A stretch of DNA of 64,000 nucleotides, taken from positions 62,001 to 126,000 of the forward strand of contig NZ_SNUR01000001.1 in assembly GCF_012027595.1 (NCBI RefSeq). Direction: 5' to 3'. Under the pieces are notes generated by a model. The model had not been told where the DNA came from, searched no databases, and saw only the letters and a list, made by a program, of their open reading frames with translations. Both the position numbers and the translations under genes were made by a program. This DNA comes from Thermococcus sp. Bubb.Bath. GTDB lineage: Archaea; Methanobacteriota_B; Thermococci; Thermococcales; Thermococcaceae. Positions 35,701 to 44,232 of this stretch are shown here, in pieces. Numbering within the stretch: the first letter of the stretch is position 1; the number at the start of each line of letters is the position of its first letter.

Positions 35701-36450
35701 ATGGCGTTTGAAATCGTTTTTGACGATGCCAAGGAGTTTGCTGACCTGATAGCCACTGCCAGCAACCTTATCGACGAGGCTGCTTTCAAGATAACCGAAG
35801 AGGGCATTGGAATGCGCGCGATGGATCCGAGCAGGGTCGTTCTCATAGACCTTAACCTCCCCCAGAGCATATTCTCAAAGTACGAGGTGGAAGAGGAGGA
35901 AACCATTGGAGTCAACATGGACCACTTCAAGAAGATACTCAAACGCGGGAAGGGCAAGGACACCCTCGTCCTCAGAAAGGGCGACGAGAACTTCCTTGAG
36001 ATAACATTCGAAGGCACCGCCAAGAGGACTTTCCGGCTCCCGCTCATCGACGTTGAGGAACTTGAGCTCGACCTTCCGGAGCTTCCGTTCACGGCTAAGG
36101 TCGTTCTCCTCGGTGAGGTGCTCAAGGAGGCCATAAAGGATGCCTCCCTAGTCAGCGACGCCATAAAGTTCATGGCAAAGGAGAACGAGTTTGTAATGAG
36201 AGCTGAGGGAGAGACAAACGAGGTCGAGATAAAGCTAACACTCGAAGACGAGGGCCTTCTCGACCTTGAAGTCGAGGAAGAAACCAAGAGCGCCTATGGA
36301 ATAAGTTATCTCGCCGACATGGTGAAGGGCATAGGAAAGACCGATGAGGTCACCGTTCGCTTTGGCAACGAGATGCCCCTCCAGATGGACTACTACATAC
36401 GCGATGAAGGAAAGCTGACGTTCCTGCTGGCTCCCCGCGTTGAGGACTGA
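35701..36450 (+). CDS. pcn: PCNA sliding clamp
   Basis: A 249-residue DNA polymerase sliding clamp, nearly superimposable on Pyrococcus PCNA. Landmarks are AMDPSRVVLIDLNLP, the interdomain connector region DVEELELDLPELPFTAKVV, and the C-terminal LLAPRVED. It forms a homotrimeric ring and tethers polymerases B and D, ligase, FEN1 and other clients through PIP motifs. ATG 35701 follows GGAGGGGTGAAG; a GTG two codons upstream is the alternative. Position in a tfs-pcn-gins51 unit is typical of Thermococcales. Confidence 0.97.
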   Translation: MAFEIVFDDAKEFADLIATASNLIDEAAFKITEEGIGMRAMDPSRVVLIDLNLPQSIFSKYEVEEEETIGVNMDHFKKILKRGKGKDTLVLRKGDENFLEITFEGTAKRTFRLPLIDVEELELDLPELPFTAKVVLLGEVLKEAIKDASLVSDAIKFMAKENEFVMRAEGETNEVEIKLTLEDEGLLDLEVEEETKSAYGISYLADMVKGIGKTDEVTVRFGNEMPLQMDYYIRDEGKLTFLLAPRVED

Positions 36451-36501
36451 TTTTATTTCCTTTCTTCAACTTTGAGAATCCTTTGAACGGCGGTGGAAGC
36501 A

Positions 36502-37089
36502 ATGGACATCATCAAACTCAGGGAGATGCTCGAAGGGGAGCTTTCAACTCCTGATCTCGCCCAGATTGAGGACTCTTTCTACGAGGATTTCGACAGCCTG
36601 ATGAAGGCCCTCCGGATTGGGGCGGAGAACTCCAGGGAGCGCGGCGAGGAGCTGGAGGAGGGACTCTATCTGGAACAGCTTAAAATAGCCGATGCCCTCA
36701 TGAGGGAGATAATCCGGCTGAGACTCCATAAACTGGTTGATATGGTGTTCACCGGCTCTGGTTCTCCTGGAGAACTTGCTGAGGAGGAGAGAAAGCTGTT
36801 CCTGATCCTCAAGGCCTTTGTGGAGCGCGAGGAATTTGGGAGGTTCCAAGTTTCCACAGAGGAAGAGGCCCCTCATGAAGAGTCTTCAGTTCTGGAAGAA
36901 ACTTCCTCTGCGGAAATGGAACCGGTTAGGGAAGCTTACATAGTGTCCGTTGACCTTCCGTCAATCTTGGATACCCATCTTGAGGAGTACGGTCCAATAT
37001 CCGCGGGAGATCTCGTTGTCCTTCCCAGGGAACTTGCAAAAGTGCTCGTTGAAAGGGGAGTCGCCCATAGGGTGAGGATCTCCGTTTGA
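36502..37089 (+). CDS. gins51: GINS complex subunit Gins51
   Basis: A 195-residue replisome protein. The N-terminal helical A domain (MDIIKLREMLEGELSTPDLAQIEDSFYEDF...) is joined by a Ser/Glu-rich linker (about 115-145) to a small beta-rich B domain (YIVSVDLPSILDTHLEEYGPISAGDLVVLPRELAKVLVERG). This A-to-B order is that of Sld5/Psf1-type archaeal Gins51, which works with Gins23, MCM and the RecJ-like GAN. ATG 36502 follows GGTGGAAGCA. Location directly after pcn supports the call. Confidence 0.9.
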   Translation: MDIIKLREMLEGELSTPDLAQIEDSFYEDFDSLMKALRIGAENSRERGEELEEGLYLEQLKIADALMREIIRLRLHKLVDMVFTGSGSPGELAEEERKLFLILKAFVEREEFGRFQVSTEEEAPHEESSVLEETSSAEMEPVREAYIVSVDLPSILDTHLEEYGPISAGDLVVLPRELAKVLVERGVAHRVRISV

Positions 37090-37255
37090 GTTTGTATTTC
37101 TCATGACTTTCTTGATGTCTTCTGTGCTCATCTCCTTCATCGAGAACTAGGGGGAATATCCTTAAGAACTAAATAGAGTCTAGAAAATTCTACAGATGTA
37201 GCACTGCCACTTAGAATGGGGAGTATCAAAACAAAAAGAAGAAGTTAGAGGAGGC

Positions 37256-40200
37256 TCAATCGCGCCCTCCGAACCTTGCTATGAATATCTGCAGTATGTA
37301 GTTGGCTTTCTTCTCAAGGATGTACGCCTTCTTCATGTACTGCTCCGCCAGAGCGAGGTTGGTCCCCTCGAGGCTCTCTGCCTTGTTGTAGTACCAGTGG
37401 GCTAAGCTGTTGTACCTTCCAGTGACAATGCTGACTATGAGGTAGTACCTCTGTGGGAGGACCTGTGACGCGTTCTCAAGGAGTGTCTCGTACATGCTGG
37501 CCTCTTCGAGGTAGAGCTTCTCGTAGTACCTGAACTTGGCATTCTTGTCGAGCTCCTGGATTGTGAAGACAGCCGCAGCGTCCTGGTAGTCTGGGTTGAT
37601 CGCCTTGACGATTAGCCTGTCTCCAAAGCTCTTTGGTGTGTAGGAGAACTCAAGCACACCGTTGTCGGTGTAGTAGGATTTTCCGTTGATTATGAACTCA
37701 GTGGTTCCTTTAGTTATGCTCGTCATGGTCTGGGGGTCATAAGCGATTATCTTTATCTTGGTGGATTGTCCTATACTTATCGGTTCCTCAGCGTAGGCTG
37801 TAAGTCCCATCTTCGGAAGGCCGACCTGGACTATTATTGGATAACATCCAATGACCTCTCCAGTTGTTGCGTCCTTAACTTTGATAGCACCCAAGTATGT
37901 TCCGTTGGCTGGGATCTTGATACCAACATATGCTGCTCTAATGTCGTTATTCGGGACGATAAGATCTGGGGTGACAGTTATATCACCGCTGTTCCCTCCG
38001 AGGAGCTGGTAATAGAACAGGTAGTGGATTGGGTTGTACCCTGCCGTATAGTATCCATATACTGCTATGAGATAGTATCCTGGGGCCGGCATGAACTTCT
38101 CAAATGACTCATAGGAGGTTGGTCCGATCTGGTTTGTATAAACTGTGTAATTAGTGAAGTTCATGAGGTCCTCGTAGGTCGGGAAGTAGAACACGTAGAG
38201 GTCGAGGTCTGCACTTGGGTCTTCGGGCTGCGTTATGCCGACGCGGAGGTAGTAATCATCATTGGATACTGGAATAACTCTAATCACGTCCCAAGCGTCC
38301 TGATTAACATTCCGGATCATTACGTGGGTACTGTCAAGTCTTCCCATTCCCATACCTGAGAGCTGGGCATGGAATGTGCCGTAGTTATTGTTTTTGACAC
38401 TTACGATAGTTTGTATCTCTCCGGGGTTTGCCATGTTGGCATGTATCTTATCTGGAATAAGAGTGATACCCAATGTTTCAACGGTTATAGTGTAGTGGGA
38501 CTCGTCATAACCTGTCCTAGCCTTGGTAAAGGTGCTTGTATAAGCGGTTATTTCCCAGGTTCCAGGTTCTGGGTCTTTAATAGTCCACGTGTACTCCGGG
38601 AGCCCCGGACCGACGAACCAGTATCCTGGAACGTAGGCAGCGGCTACCTCTCCGTTGGGCTTGGCTATCATGAGGGTAGTCCTGCCCATGGGCGTTCCGT
38701 TCTCGTCAAGAGGAACCTGGAGGGTTACCTTGAGCTCCTTGGTACCTGGGGCTACCTGGTAGTAGTAGTGCTTGGCGACACCCGGAAGGGCAGTGTCGCT
38801 GAGCGTGGCATGGCTCTCACCGTTCGGGTTCATCGGCATGTCGACGATGACCGGTATGAAGCCGTCGATGTAGCTCGTCCTCGGATCGTCGATGTAGACG
38901 AAGCCAACGTAGATGTGGCCCGGCTGGAGCTGGGAGTAGTCGATCTGGATTGAGAACGCACCGAGCGTTCCGTTACCCGCTACCACATTGCTGGCCATGG
39001 GTATTATCCAGCTGTCGCTGGAGCTTATGTGATATGTCGTGGCGGGGATATTATCAAGGCCGTAGCCTGGGTAGTAACCCATCGGGTAGAAGTAGAGCGG
39101 CACGCTTTCTGGGAACTCGTTCCTGATGTAGACACCGCGGTAGAGGTAAGGAAGCCCCATGTTGTAGAAGTAACTGTTGAACTCAACGTAAGCCGGGCTG
39201 AGAGGTATCTTCTTCTCCCCGAGTTCGTTCCTGAAGCCGGTCCAGGTGGTTCCACCGTAGATATATGTTGTCGGCTGGGAGCTGAGGTTCTGGAGGATCT
39301 TGATTGAGTTCTCCACCTGGATGAGGCCGAAGCCCTGGTCGATTGGTGTGGCCTCCTCAACTGGCATCGCTCCCATCTCAAGGGCGCGCCTTATCATGAG
39401 TGGGTTGTAGCTGAGACCGTGGGCCTTGGCGTAGCTTATGAGGAGTGCAACGGCGCCGCTGACGTGAGGAGTTGCCATTGAAGTCCCATCCCAAATGCCG
39501 TAGTATCCATAGGAGTTGTTGTCTAAGACAGTGTAGTAGAGCGGCAGGCTGGAGAATATCATCTCACCTGGGGCTATGACATCTGGCTCTAAGAGGCCGT
39601 CCATCCTCGGGCCTCTGCTTGAGAAGCTTGCAACTGTGTTTGCGACTCCCTCCACAGGGGACGGAAGACCATATAGATACTGAGCAACTGTTTTCCAGAG
39701 GTAGCTTGAACGGAACGCACCGACGGTTATGACGAGGTCGCTGTCACCTGGCGAGCCCACCGTGTTGGTCGTGGGACCGTCGTTGCCGGCCGCTATAGCG
39801 AAGGTAACGCCAAATTGGGCGGTTATGAGGTTGGCGTAGAATATCGCCGGATCCTCGAGGCCGTCATTATACGTTGCAAGTCCACCAAGGGACATGCTTA
39901 TAACATCGGCACCGTGGAAAGCCGCATAGAACATGCCGTTGATTATCCAGCTGTCCATTCCAAAGCCCTGCTGACCGGCCAGAACCTTAACTTCCATGAG
40001 CTGGGCATCAGGTGCCATTCCGTAGTCACCGCTGAAGACGGGATCGTTCGGAAGGCCAACTCCGGCTATCGTGCCGCTAACGTGGGTTCCGTGACCGAAT
40101 GAATCCCACATAAACATGGCGTATCCTATGCCGGCTCCGTATGGGATGTCAACTGGATAGTTCTCAGAGTTGTTCATGTTACCTATGTGCACCCTGGCGA

Positions 40201-41296
40201 AGGCAACGTCCACCTTGGTCTTGGGGGTCTGGACGTAATCCCCTGTCAGGTCGTAGAGGCCCATCGGCTGGTCGTCGGTGAAGTTGTTGTCGAGGTTGAA
40301 GTCGATGTAAGCAACCATGTTACCACTTTCGTTTACAATGAGGACTGGATAAACGTTTCTCAGGTCCCCATAGGTTCCTTCGCTGTACGGGTTGTATCCA
40401 GTAAAGTTGTTGAAGTCGAAGTACCTCTCCGGGAGGAGGCCGAGGTAGTACTCGCTTCCGCTTATGTTACCCACGTAGTAGGTTCCCATCGTATAGTTGG
40501 TGAACTCCTTGTGCCCATAGTACTTGTAGTAGGCGCCCCAGTAGACGGGGACGGTCATGTTAACCGTGATGAACCCGTTGTGAGTTGTGTTGGTCTCGTA
40601 GAATAACTGGGCGATCCCCTCGTCAGTGTCATCGTACACATCGATTATCTTCCTCTTCCCGTCGAGGGTTCTCTGGAGGTACGGTTGGCCAACGTCAACG
40701 CCGGTGTCGAGAACGGCGACGGTAACGTTGTCACCCAGGTCGTTATAGTCGTGCCAGACGTTGTAGGCCTGGGTTACGAACTGACCGAAGTCCCACCAGC
40801 CGAAGGTCATGTTGGGGGCCATAGTTCCATTGGAGGTCGTGTCAGTGGGTCTGTGGATGGGTGGGAGGGACCTGTGAATAGGTGAGAGACCAGCTTCGGG
40901 TACCACTGGTTTTTGAAGCCTGACTGTGTGATCCTTCCAGATTCCGATTATGCCGCCGATCTGCTTGAGCTTCCCAAGGTTCTTGCGCGGGATCGTGGCG
41001 ACAATGAATTGGTACTCCGGCTTGCTGATCGGGTCTATTTTGCCGATCTTTTCTATCGCTTTGTAAACTTCCATGGCCTTGTTCCTGGCCGGTGCTATGA
41101 TGACGTGTACTTCCTTCTCGTTTCCGTTCAGCAGTTTGTCGATCTGCTTGTTGACTGGCATTATCGGGGTCTGCTGAATAGTCGTCTGGTGAATACTATT
41201 CGTTCCGCTGGCTGCTACAGAAGGTAGCGAGGTCGCTGGAACGATGGCCAGTGCCATAACAAAAACAACCAAGAGGCTAAGGGCTTTTCTGTTCAT
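37256..41296 (-). CDS. pls: Pyrolysin-type extracellular subtilisin-like protease
   Basis: A 1346-residue secreted serine protease. Signal peptide to about residue 29, then a propeptide of about 120 residues, then the subtilase domain with D197 (VAVLDTGVD), H402 (GHGTHVSG), AAGNDG oxyanion region and S606 (GTSMATPHVSG). The large insert between D and H is characteristic of pyrolysin. The C-terminal 650 residues are beta-rich with very many sequons, so it is a likely AglB substrate. It degrades proteins outside the cell for peptide fermentation. ATG 41296 follows GGAGGTG at nine bases. A minus-strand TATA box is near 41349-41360. Confidence 0.93.
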   Translation of the reverse strand: MNRKALSLLVVFVMALAIVPATSLPSVAASGTNSIHQTTIQQTPIMPVNKQIDKLLNGNEKEVHVIIAPARNKAMEVYKAIEKIGKIDPISKPEYQFIVATIPRKNLGKLKQIGGIIGIWKDHTVRLQKPVVPEAGLSPIHRSLPPIHRPTDTTSNGTMAPNMTFGWWDFGQFVTQAYNVWHDYNDLGDNVTVAVLDTGVDVGQPYLQRTLDGKRKIIDVYDDTDEGIAQLFYETNTTHNGFITVNMTVPVYWGAYYKYYGHKEFTNYTMGTYYVGNISGSEYYLGLLPERYFDFNNFTGYNPYSEGTYGDLRNVYPVLIVNESGNMVAYIDFNLDNNFTDDQPMGLYDLTGDYVQTPKTKVDVAFARVHIGNMNNSENYPVDIPYGAGIGYAMFMWDSFGHGTHVSGTIAGVGLPNDPVFSGDYGMAPDAQLMEVKVLAGQQGFGMDSWIINGMFYAAFHGADVISMSLGGLATYNDGLEDPAIFYANLITAQFGVTFAIAAGNDGPTTNTVGSPGDSDLVITVGAFRSSYLWKTVAQYLYGLPSPVEGVANTVASFSSRGPRMDGLLEPDVIAPGEMIFSSLPLYYTVLDNNSYGYYGIWDGTSMATPHVSGAVALLISYAKAHGLSYNPLMIRRALEMGAMPVEEATPIDQGFGLIQVENSIKILQNLSSQPTTYIYGGTTWTGFRNELGEKKIPLSPAYVEFNSYFYNMGLPYLYRGVYIRNEFPESVPLYFYPMGYYPGYGLDNIPATTYHISSSDSWIIPMASNVVAGNGTLGAFSIQIDYSQLQPGHIYVGFVYIDDPRTSYIDGFIPVIVDMPMNPNGESHATLSDTALPGVAKHYYYQVAPGTKELKVTLQVPLDENGTPMGRTTLMIAKPNGEVAAAYVPGYWFVGPGLPEYTWTIKDPEPGTWEITAYTSTFTKARTGYDESHYTITVETLGITLIPDKIHANMANPGEIQTIVSVKNNNYGTFHAQLSGMGMGRLDSTHVMIRNVNQDAWDVIRVIPVSNDDYYLRVGITQPEDPSADLDLYVFYFPTYEDLMNFTNYTVYTNQIGPTSYESFEKFMPAPGYYLIAVYGYYTAGYNPIHYLFYYQLLGGNSGDITVTPDLIVPNNDIRAAYVGIKIPANGTYLGAIKVKDATTGEVIGCYPIIVQVGLPKMGLTAYAEEPISIGQSTKIKIIAYDPQTMTSITKGTTEFIINGKSYYTDNGVLEFSYTPKSFGDRLIVKAINPDYQDAAAVFTIQELDKNAKFRYYEKLYLEEASMYETLLENASQVLPQRYYLIVSIVTGRYNSLAHWYYNKAESLEGTNLALAEQYMKKAYILEKKANYILQIFIARFGGRD

Positions 41297-41695
41297 AATT
41301 CAAGACACCTCCATGCAGGTCTGTGCAGTGATGTATCTATCATAGGAGTTATTAAATTTTCCGTTGCCGCTGGGGGTGATACACAGACAAGGAACCTTTT
41401 ATATTAACAGTTCATACCTTTGAGAGCTAGAGATTTAATTTAGTTCATTTGTAATATTCTGAACTTTTTCCTCCATTGAAAGACTTGAAAGTCCATTATA
41501 GAACGTGGTGTTTCTAACAGACCTTTTGAATACAAAAGGGCACTGAATGGGGCACTCTTGGCTCTTGTATTCCGATGCTTATTCCTGTCTGTTCTCCAAC
41601 ATCCTTAAAGAGCTTTCCCCAGTCATTTCAGTTAATTTTAAATAGGGTTTACGTATATCACCACCGGTAAGTACTTTAAAAACGGAGGGATTGCC
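41297..41695. other. Intergenic region between pls and ppsA
   Basis: A 399-nt region between divergent genes. The left part holds the pls promoter and leader, the right part the ppsA promoter (separate entry). The middle (41400-41630) has no supported gene. It contains CCTTTTG-AATA-CAAAAGG (41522-41539), a perfect 7-bp hairpin. It also contains GAATACAA (41528-41535) complementary to TTGTATTC (41565-41572), so two mutually exclusive stems are possible. A second TATA-like TTTTATATTAA is at 41397-41407. Confidence 0.5.
41636..41672 (+). promoter_or_regulatory. ppsA promoter with a partial TGM-like site
   Basis: TATA box TTTTAAATA at 41636-41644. Twelve bases further, TATCAC-CACCG-GTAAGT (41656-41672) matches the left half of the Thermococcales glycolytic motif perfectly, but only 3 of 6 positions of the right half. 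Its position at the expected transcription start would suit repression by TrmBL1/Tgr. The TATA call is good; the operator call is weak. Confidence 0.4.
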
Positions 41696-44119
41696 ATGAG
41701 TGAATACAGGTTTGTGAAGTGGTTTGAGGAGCTCGGAAAGGGCGATGTTGCCCTTGTAGGTGGAAAAGGTGCCAACCTTGGTGAACTAACCAACGCGGGC
41801 ATTCCTGTTCCGCCCGGGTTCTGTGTCACGGCCGAGGCTTACAAGTACTTCGTTGAGAACGTTAAGGTTAGCAAGGCTGATATAGAGAAGATAATGGGTG
41901 AGAGGGCCAAGAGCGGCGTTCTCGCCGAGGTTCTCGCCAGCGCTCCGGAGGAGGCCAGACCCCTCCAGGACTGGGTTATGGACATAGCTTCCAGGACCAA
42001 CGTTGACGACAGCAGGGAGCTCCTTGACAACACCGCCGTCATAAGGGAGCTCATAGACAGCATGCCGATGCCGGAAGAGATAAAGACCGAGGTTCTCGAT
42101 GCCTACCACAAGCTCAGCCAGAAGTTCAACCAGGACGCGGTTTACGTCGCAGTTAGGAGCTCGGCCACCGCTGAGGACCTTCCAGAGGCTTCCTTCGCCG
42201 GCCAGCAAGAGACCTACCTCGACGTTTACGGCGACGAGGACCTCCTTGAGAATGTGAGAAAGTGCTGGGCCAGCCTCTGGACCGCCCGCGCTACGTTCTA
42301 CAGGGCAAAGCAGGGCTTCGACCACAGGAGGGTTTACCTCTCAGCGGTCGTCCAGAAGATGGTCAACAGTGAGACCAGCGGCGTCATGTTCACCGCCAAC
42401 CCAGTCACCAACGACAGGAACGAAATAATGATCAACGGTGCTTGGGGACTCGGTGAGGCTGTCGTCAGCGGTGCCGTTTCACCCGACGAGTACATAGTTG
42501 AAAAGGGCACTTGGAAGATAAAGGAGAAGTACATCGCCGAGAAGGAGGTCATGTACGTCCGCAACCCCGAGACCGGTAAGGGAACCGTTCTCGTCAAGGT
42601 CGCCGACTTCCTCGGCCCGGAGTACGTCAAGAAGCAGGTTCTCACCGAGGAGCAGATTATCGAGGTCGCCCAGATGGGTGCCAAGATAGAGGCACACTAC
42701 CAGTACCCGCAGGACATCGAGTGGGCCTACGACAAGGACGACGGCAAGCTCTACATCGTCCAGAGCAGGCCGATAACCACCCTCAAGGAGACCAAGACCG
42801 AGGAAGCTGAGGAGGTTACCGAGGAGATGGAGGTCATCCTCAAGGGTCTCGGAGCTTCACCTGGCGTTGGCGCTGGAAAGGTCGTCATAGTCCTCGACGT
42901 CAACGACATCGACAAGGTCAAGGAGGGCGACGTTCTCGTAACGACGATGACCAATCCGGACATGGTTCCGGCAATGAAGAGGGCTTCTGCTATCGTTACT
43001 GACGAGGGTGGAAGAACCTGCCACGCGGCCATCGTTGGAAGGGAGCTCGGTATCCCGACAGTCGTTGGCACCAAGGAGGCCACTAAGAAGCTCAAGGACG
43101 GCATGCTCATCACCGTTGACGGAACCAGGGGTGTTGTCTACAAGGGGATAGTGAAGAGCCTCGTTAAGGAGGAAAAGGAGAAGGCAGAGAGCAAGGTCGT
43201 CGTTGCCGGTGCCCCGCTCATAACCGCGACCGAGGTCAAGGTCAACGTCTCGATGCCCGAAGTTGCCGAGCGCGCAGCTGCCACCGGCGCCGACGGTGTT
43301 GGACTCCTCCGTGCTGAGCACATGATACTCGGCATAGGCGCCCATCCGGTCAAGTTCATTAAGGAGGGCAGGGAGGAGGAGCTCGTCGAGAAGCTCGTCG
43401 AGGGCATCAGGAAGGTTGTCGAGGCCTTCTACCCGAGGCGCGTCTGGTACAGGACCCTTGACGCCCCGACCAACGAGTTCCGCGAGCTTCCGGGCGGAGA
43501 GGACGAACCAGTTGAGAGGAACCCGATGCTTGGCTGGCGCGGAATCAGGCGCGGTCTTGACCAGCCAGAGCTCCTCAGGGCCGAGTTCAAGGCCATCAAA
43601 AGGCTCGTCGATGAGGGCTACGACAACATCGGTGTCATGCTCCCGCTCGTCAGCTACCCGGAGCAGGTCAGACAGGCCAAGGAAATCGCCCTCAGCGTTG
43701 GTCTCATCCCGCACAAGGACGTTGAGTGGGGCGTCATGATTGAGACCCCAGCCAGCGCCCTTATCATCGAGGACCTCATCAAGGAGGGCCTTGACTTCGT
43801 CAGCTTCGGCACCAACGACCTCACCCAGTACACCCTCGCCATCGACAGGGACAACGAGCGCGTCTTCAAGCTCTACGACGAGAAGCACCCGGCCGTTCTC
43901 AAGCTCATCGAGAACGTCATTAAGACCTGCAAGAAGTACGGCGTCGAGACCAGCATCTGCGGCCAGGCAGGAAGCGACCCGAAGATGGTCAAGCTCCTCG
44001 TCAGGATGGGAATCGACAGCATCAGCGCCAACCCGGATGCCGTCGAGCTCGTCAGGAAGACCGTCTACCGCGAAGAACAGAGGATGATGCTCGAGGCCGC
44101 CAGGAAGGCCCTTGAGTGA
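41696..44119 (+). CDS. ppsA: Phosphoenolpyruvate synthase
   Basis: An 807-residue enzyme interconverting pyruvate + ATP and PEP + AMP + phosphate. The N-terminal ATP-grasp domain (VGGKGANLGEL, AVRSSATAEDLPEASFAGQQET) is followed by the swivelling phosphohistidine domain with H443 in GGRTCHAAIVGRELGIP, then the C-terminal PEP-binding TIM barrel (SFGTNDLTQYTLAIDRDN and SICGQAGSDP). In T. kodakarensis Pps is needed for glycolytic growth (published). No intein is present. ATG 41696 follows GGAGGGATTGCC. Confidence 0.96.
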   Translation: MSEYRFVKWFEELGKGDVALVGGKGANLGELTNAGIPVPPGFCVTAEAYKYFVENVKVSKADIEKIMGERAKSGVLAEVLASAPEEARPLQDWVMDIASRTNVDDSRELLDNTAVIRELIDSMPMPEEIKTEVLDAYHKLSQKFNQDAVYVAVRSSATAEDLPEASFAGQQETYLDVYGDEDLLENVRKCWASLWTARATFYRAKQGFDHRRVYLSAVVQKMVNSETSGVMFTANPVTNDRNEIMINGAWGLGEAVVSGAVSPDEYIVEKGTWKIKEKYIAEKEVMYVRNPETGKGTVLVKVADFLGPEYVKKQVLTEEQIIEVAQMGAKIEAHYQYPQDIEWAYDKDDGKLYIVQSRPITTLKETKTEEAEEVTEEMEVILKGLGASPGVGAGKVVIVLDVNDIDKVKEGDVLVTTMTNPDMVPAMKRASAIVTDEGGRTCHAAIVGRELGIPTVVGTKEATKKLKDGMLITVDGTRGVVYKGIVKSLVKEEKEKAESKVVVAGAPLITATEVKVNVSMPEVAERAAATGADGVGLLRAEHMILGIGAHPVKFIKEGREEELVEKLVEGIRKVVEAFYPRRVWYRTLDAPTNEFRELPGGEDEPVERNPMLGWRGIRRGLDQPELLRAEFKAIKRLVDEGYDNIGVMLPLVSYPEQVRQAKEIALSVGLIPHKDVEWGVMIETPASALIIEDLIKEGLDFVSFGTNDLTQYTLAIDRDNERVFKLYDEKHPAVLKLIENVIKTCKKYGVETSICGQAGSDPKMVKLLVRMGIDSISANPDAVELVRKTVYREEQRMMLEAARKALE

Positions 44120-44120
44120 G

Positions 44121-44155
44121 AGTTTTCCCTCTTTTCTACTTCGTTTTCTTCGTTT
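44121..44155 (+). terminator. Probable oligo-T terminator after ppsA
   Basis: Immediately after the stop codon come several T runs (AGTTTTCCCTCTTTTC, then TTCGTTTTCTTCGTTT), with no hairpin. Archaeal termination in Thermococcales typically uses such T-rich tracts. Confidence 0.45.
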
Positions 44156-44200
44156 AGGAGATACTACTTTTTAGAGCTGGCCCTTTTATCCACCCTAAAG

Positions 44201-44232
44201 TTTTTATACCAACGTTTCGATTGCTATCGTAA
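44201..44232 (+). promoter_or_regulatory. Promoter of the first MATE gene, probable leaderless start
   Basis: TATA box TTTTTATA at 44201-44208 is centred about 27 nt before ATG 44232, and no Shine-Dalgarno lies between. A small inverted repeat CGAT-TGCT-ATCG (44218-44229) sits just before the start codon. The second MATE gene has a similar arrangement (TTTTTATAT at 47895-47903 and a shared TTCGAT). Confidence 0.45.

Noticed and set aside
37084-37142. Minus-strand open frame starting MKEMSTEDIKKVM in the gins51-pls gap
   Set aside because: No ribosome binding site or TATA box in place, it runs into the antisense of gins51, and the later residues look like random translation. It might be a gene remnant, but nothing supports a call.
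42857-43888. 343-codon minus-strand frame across ppsA
   Set aside because: Antisense shadow of PEP synthase with no promoter, ribosome binding site or family resemblance.
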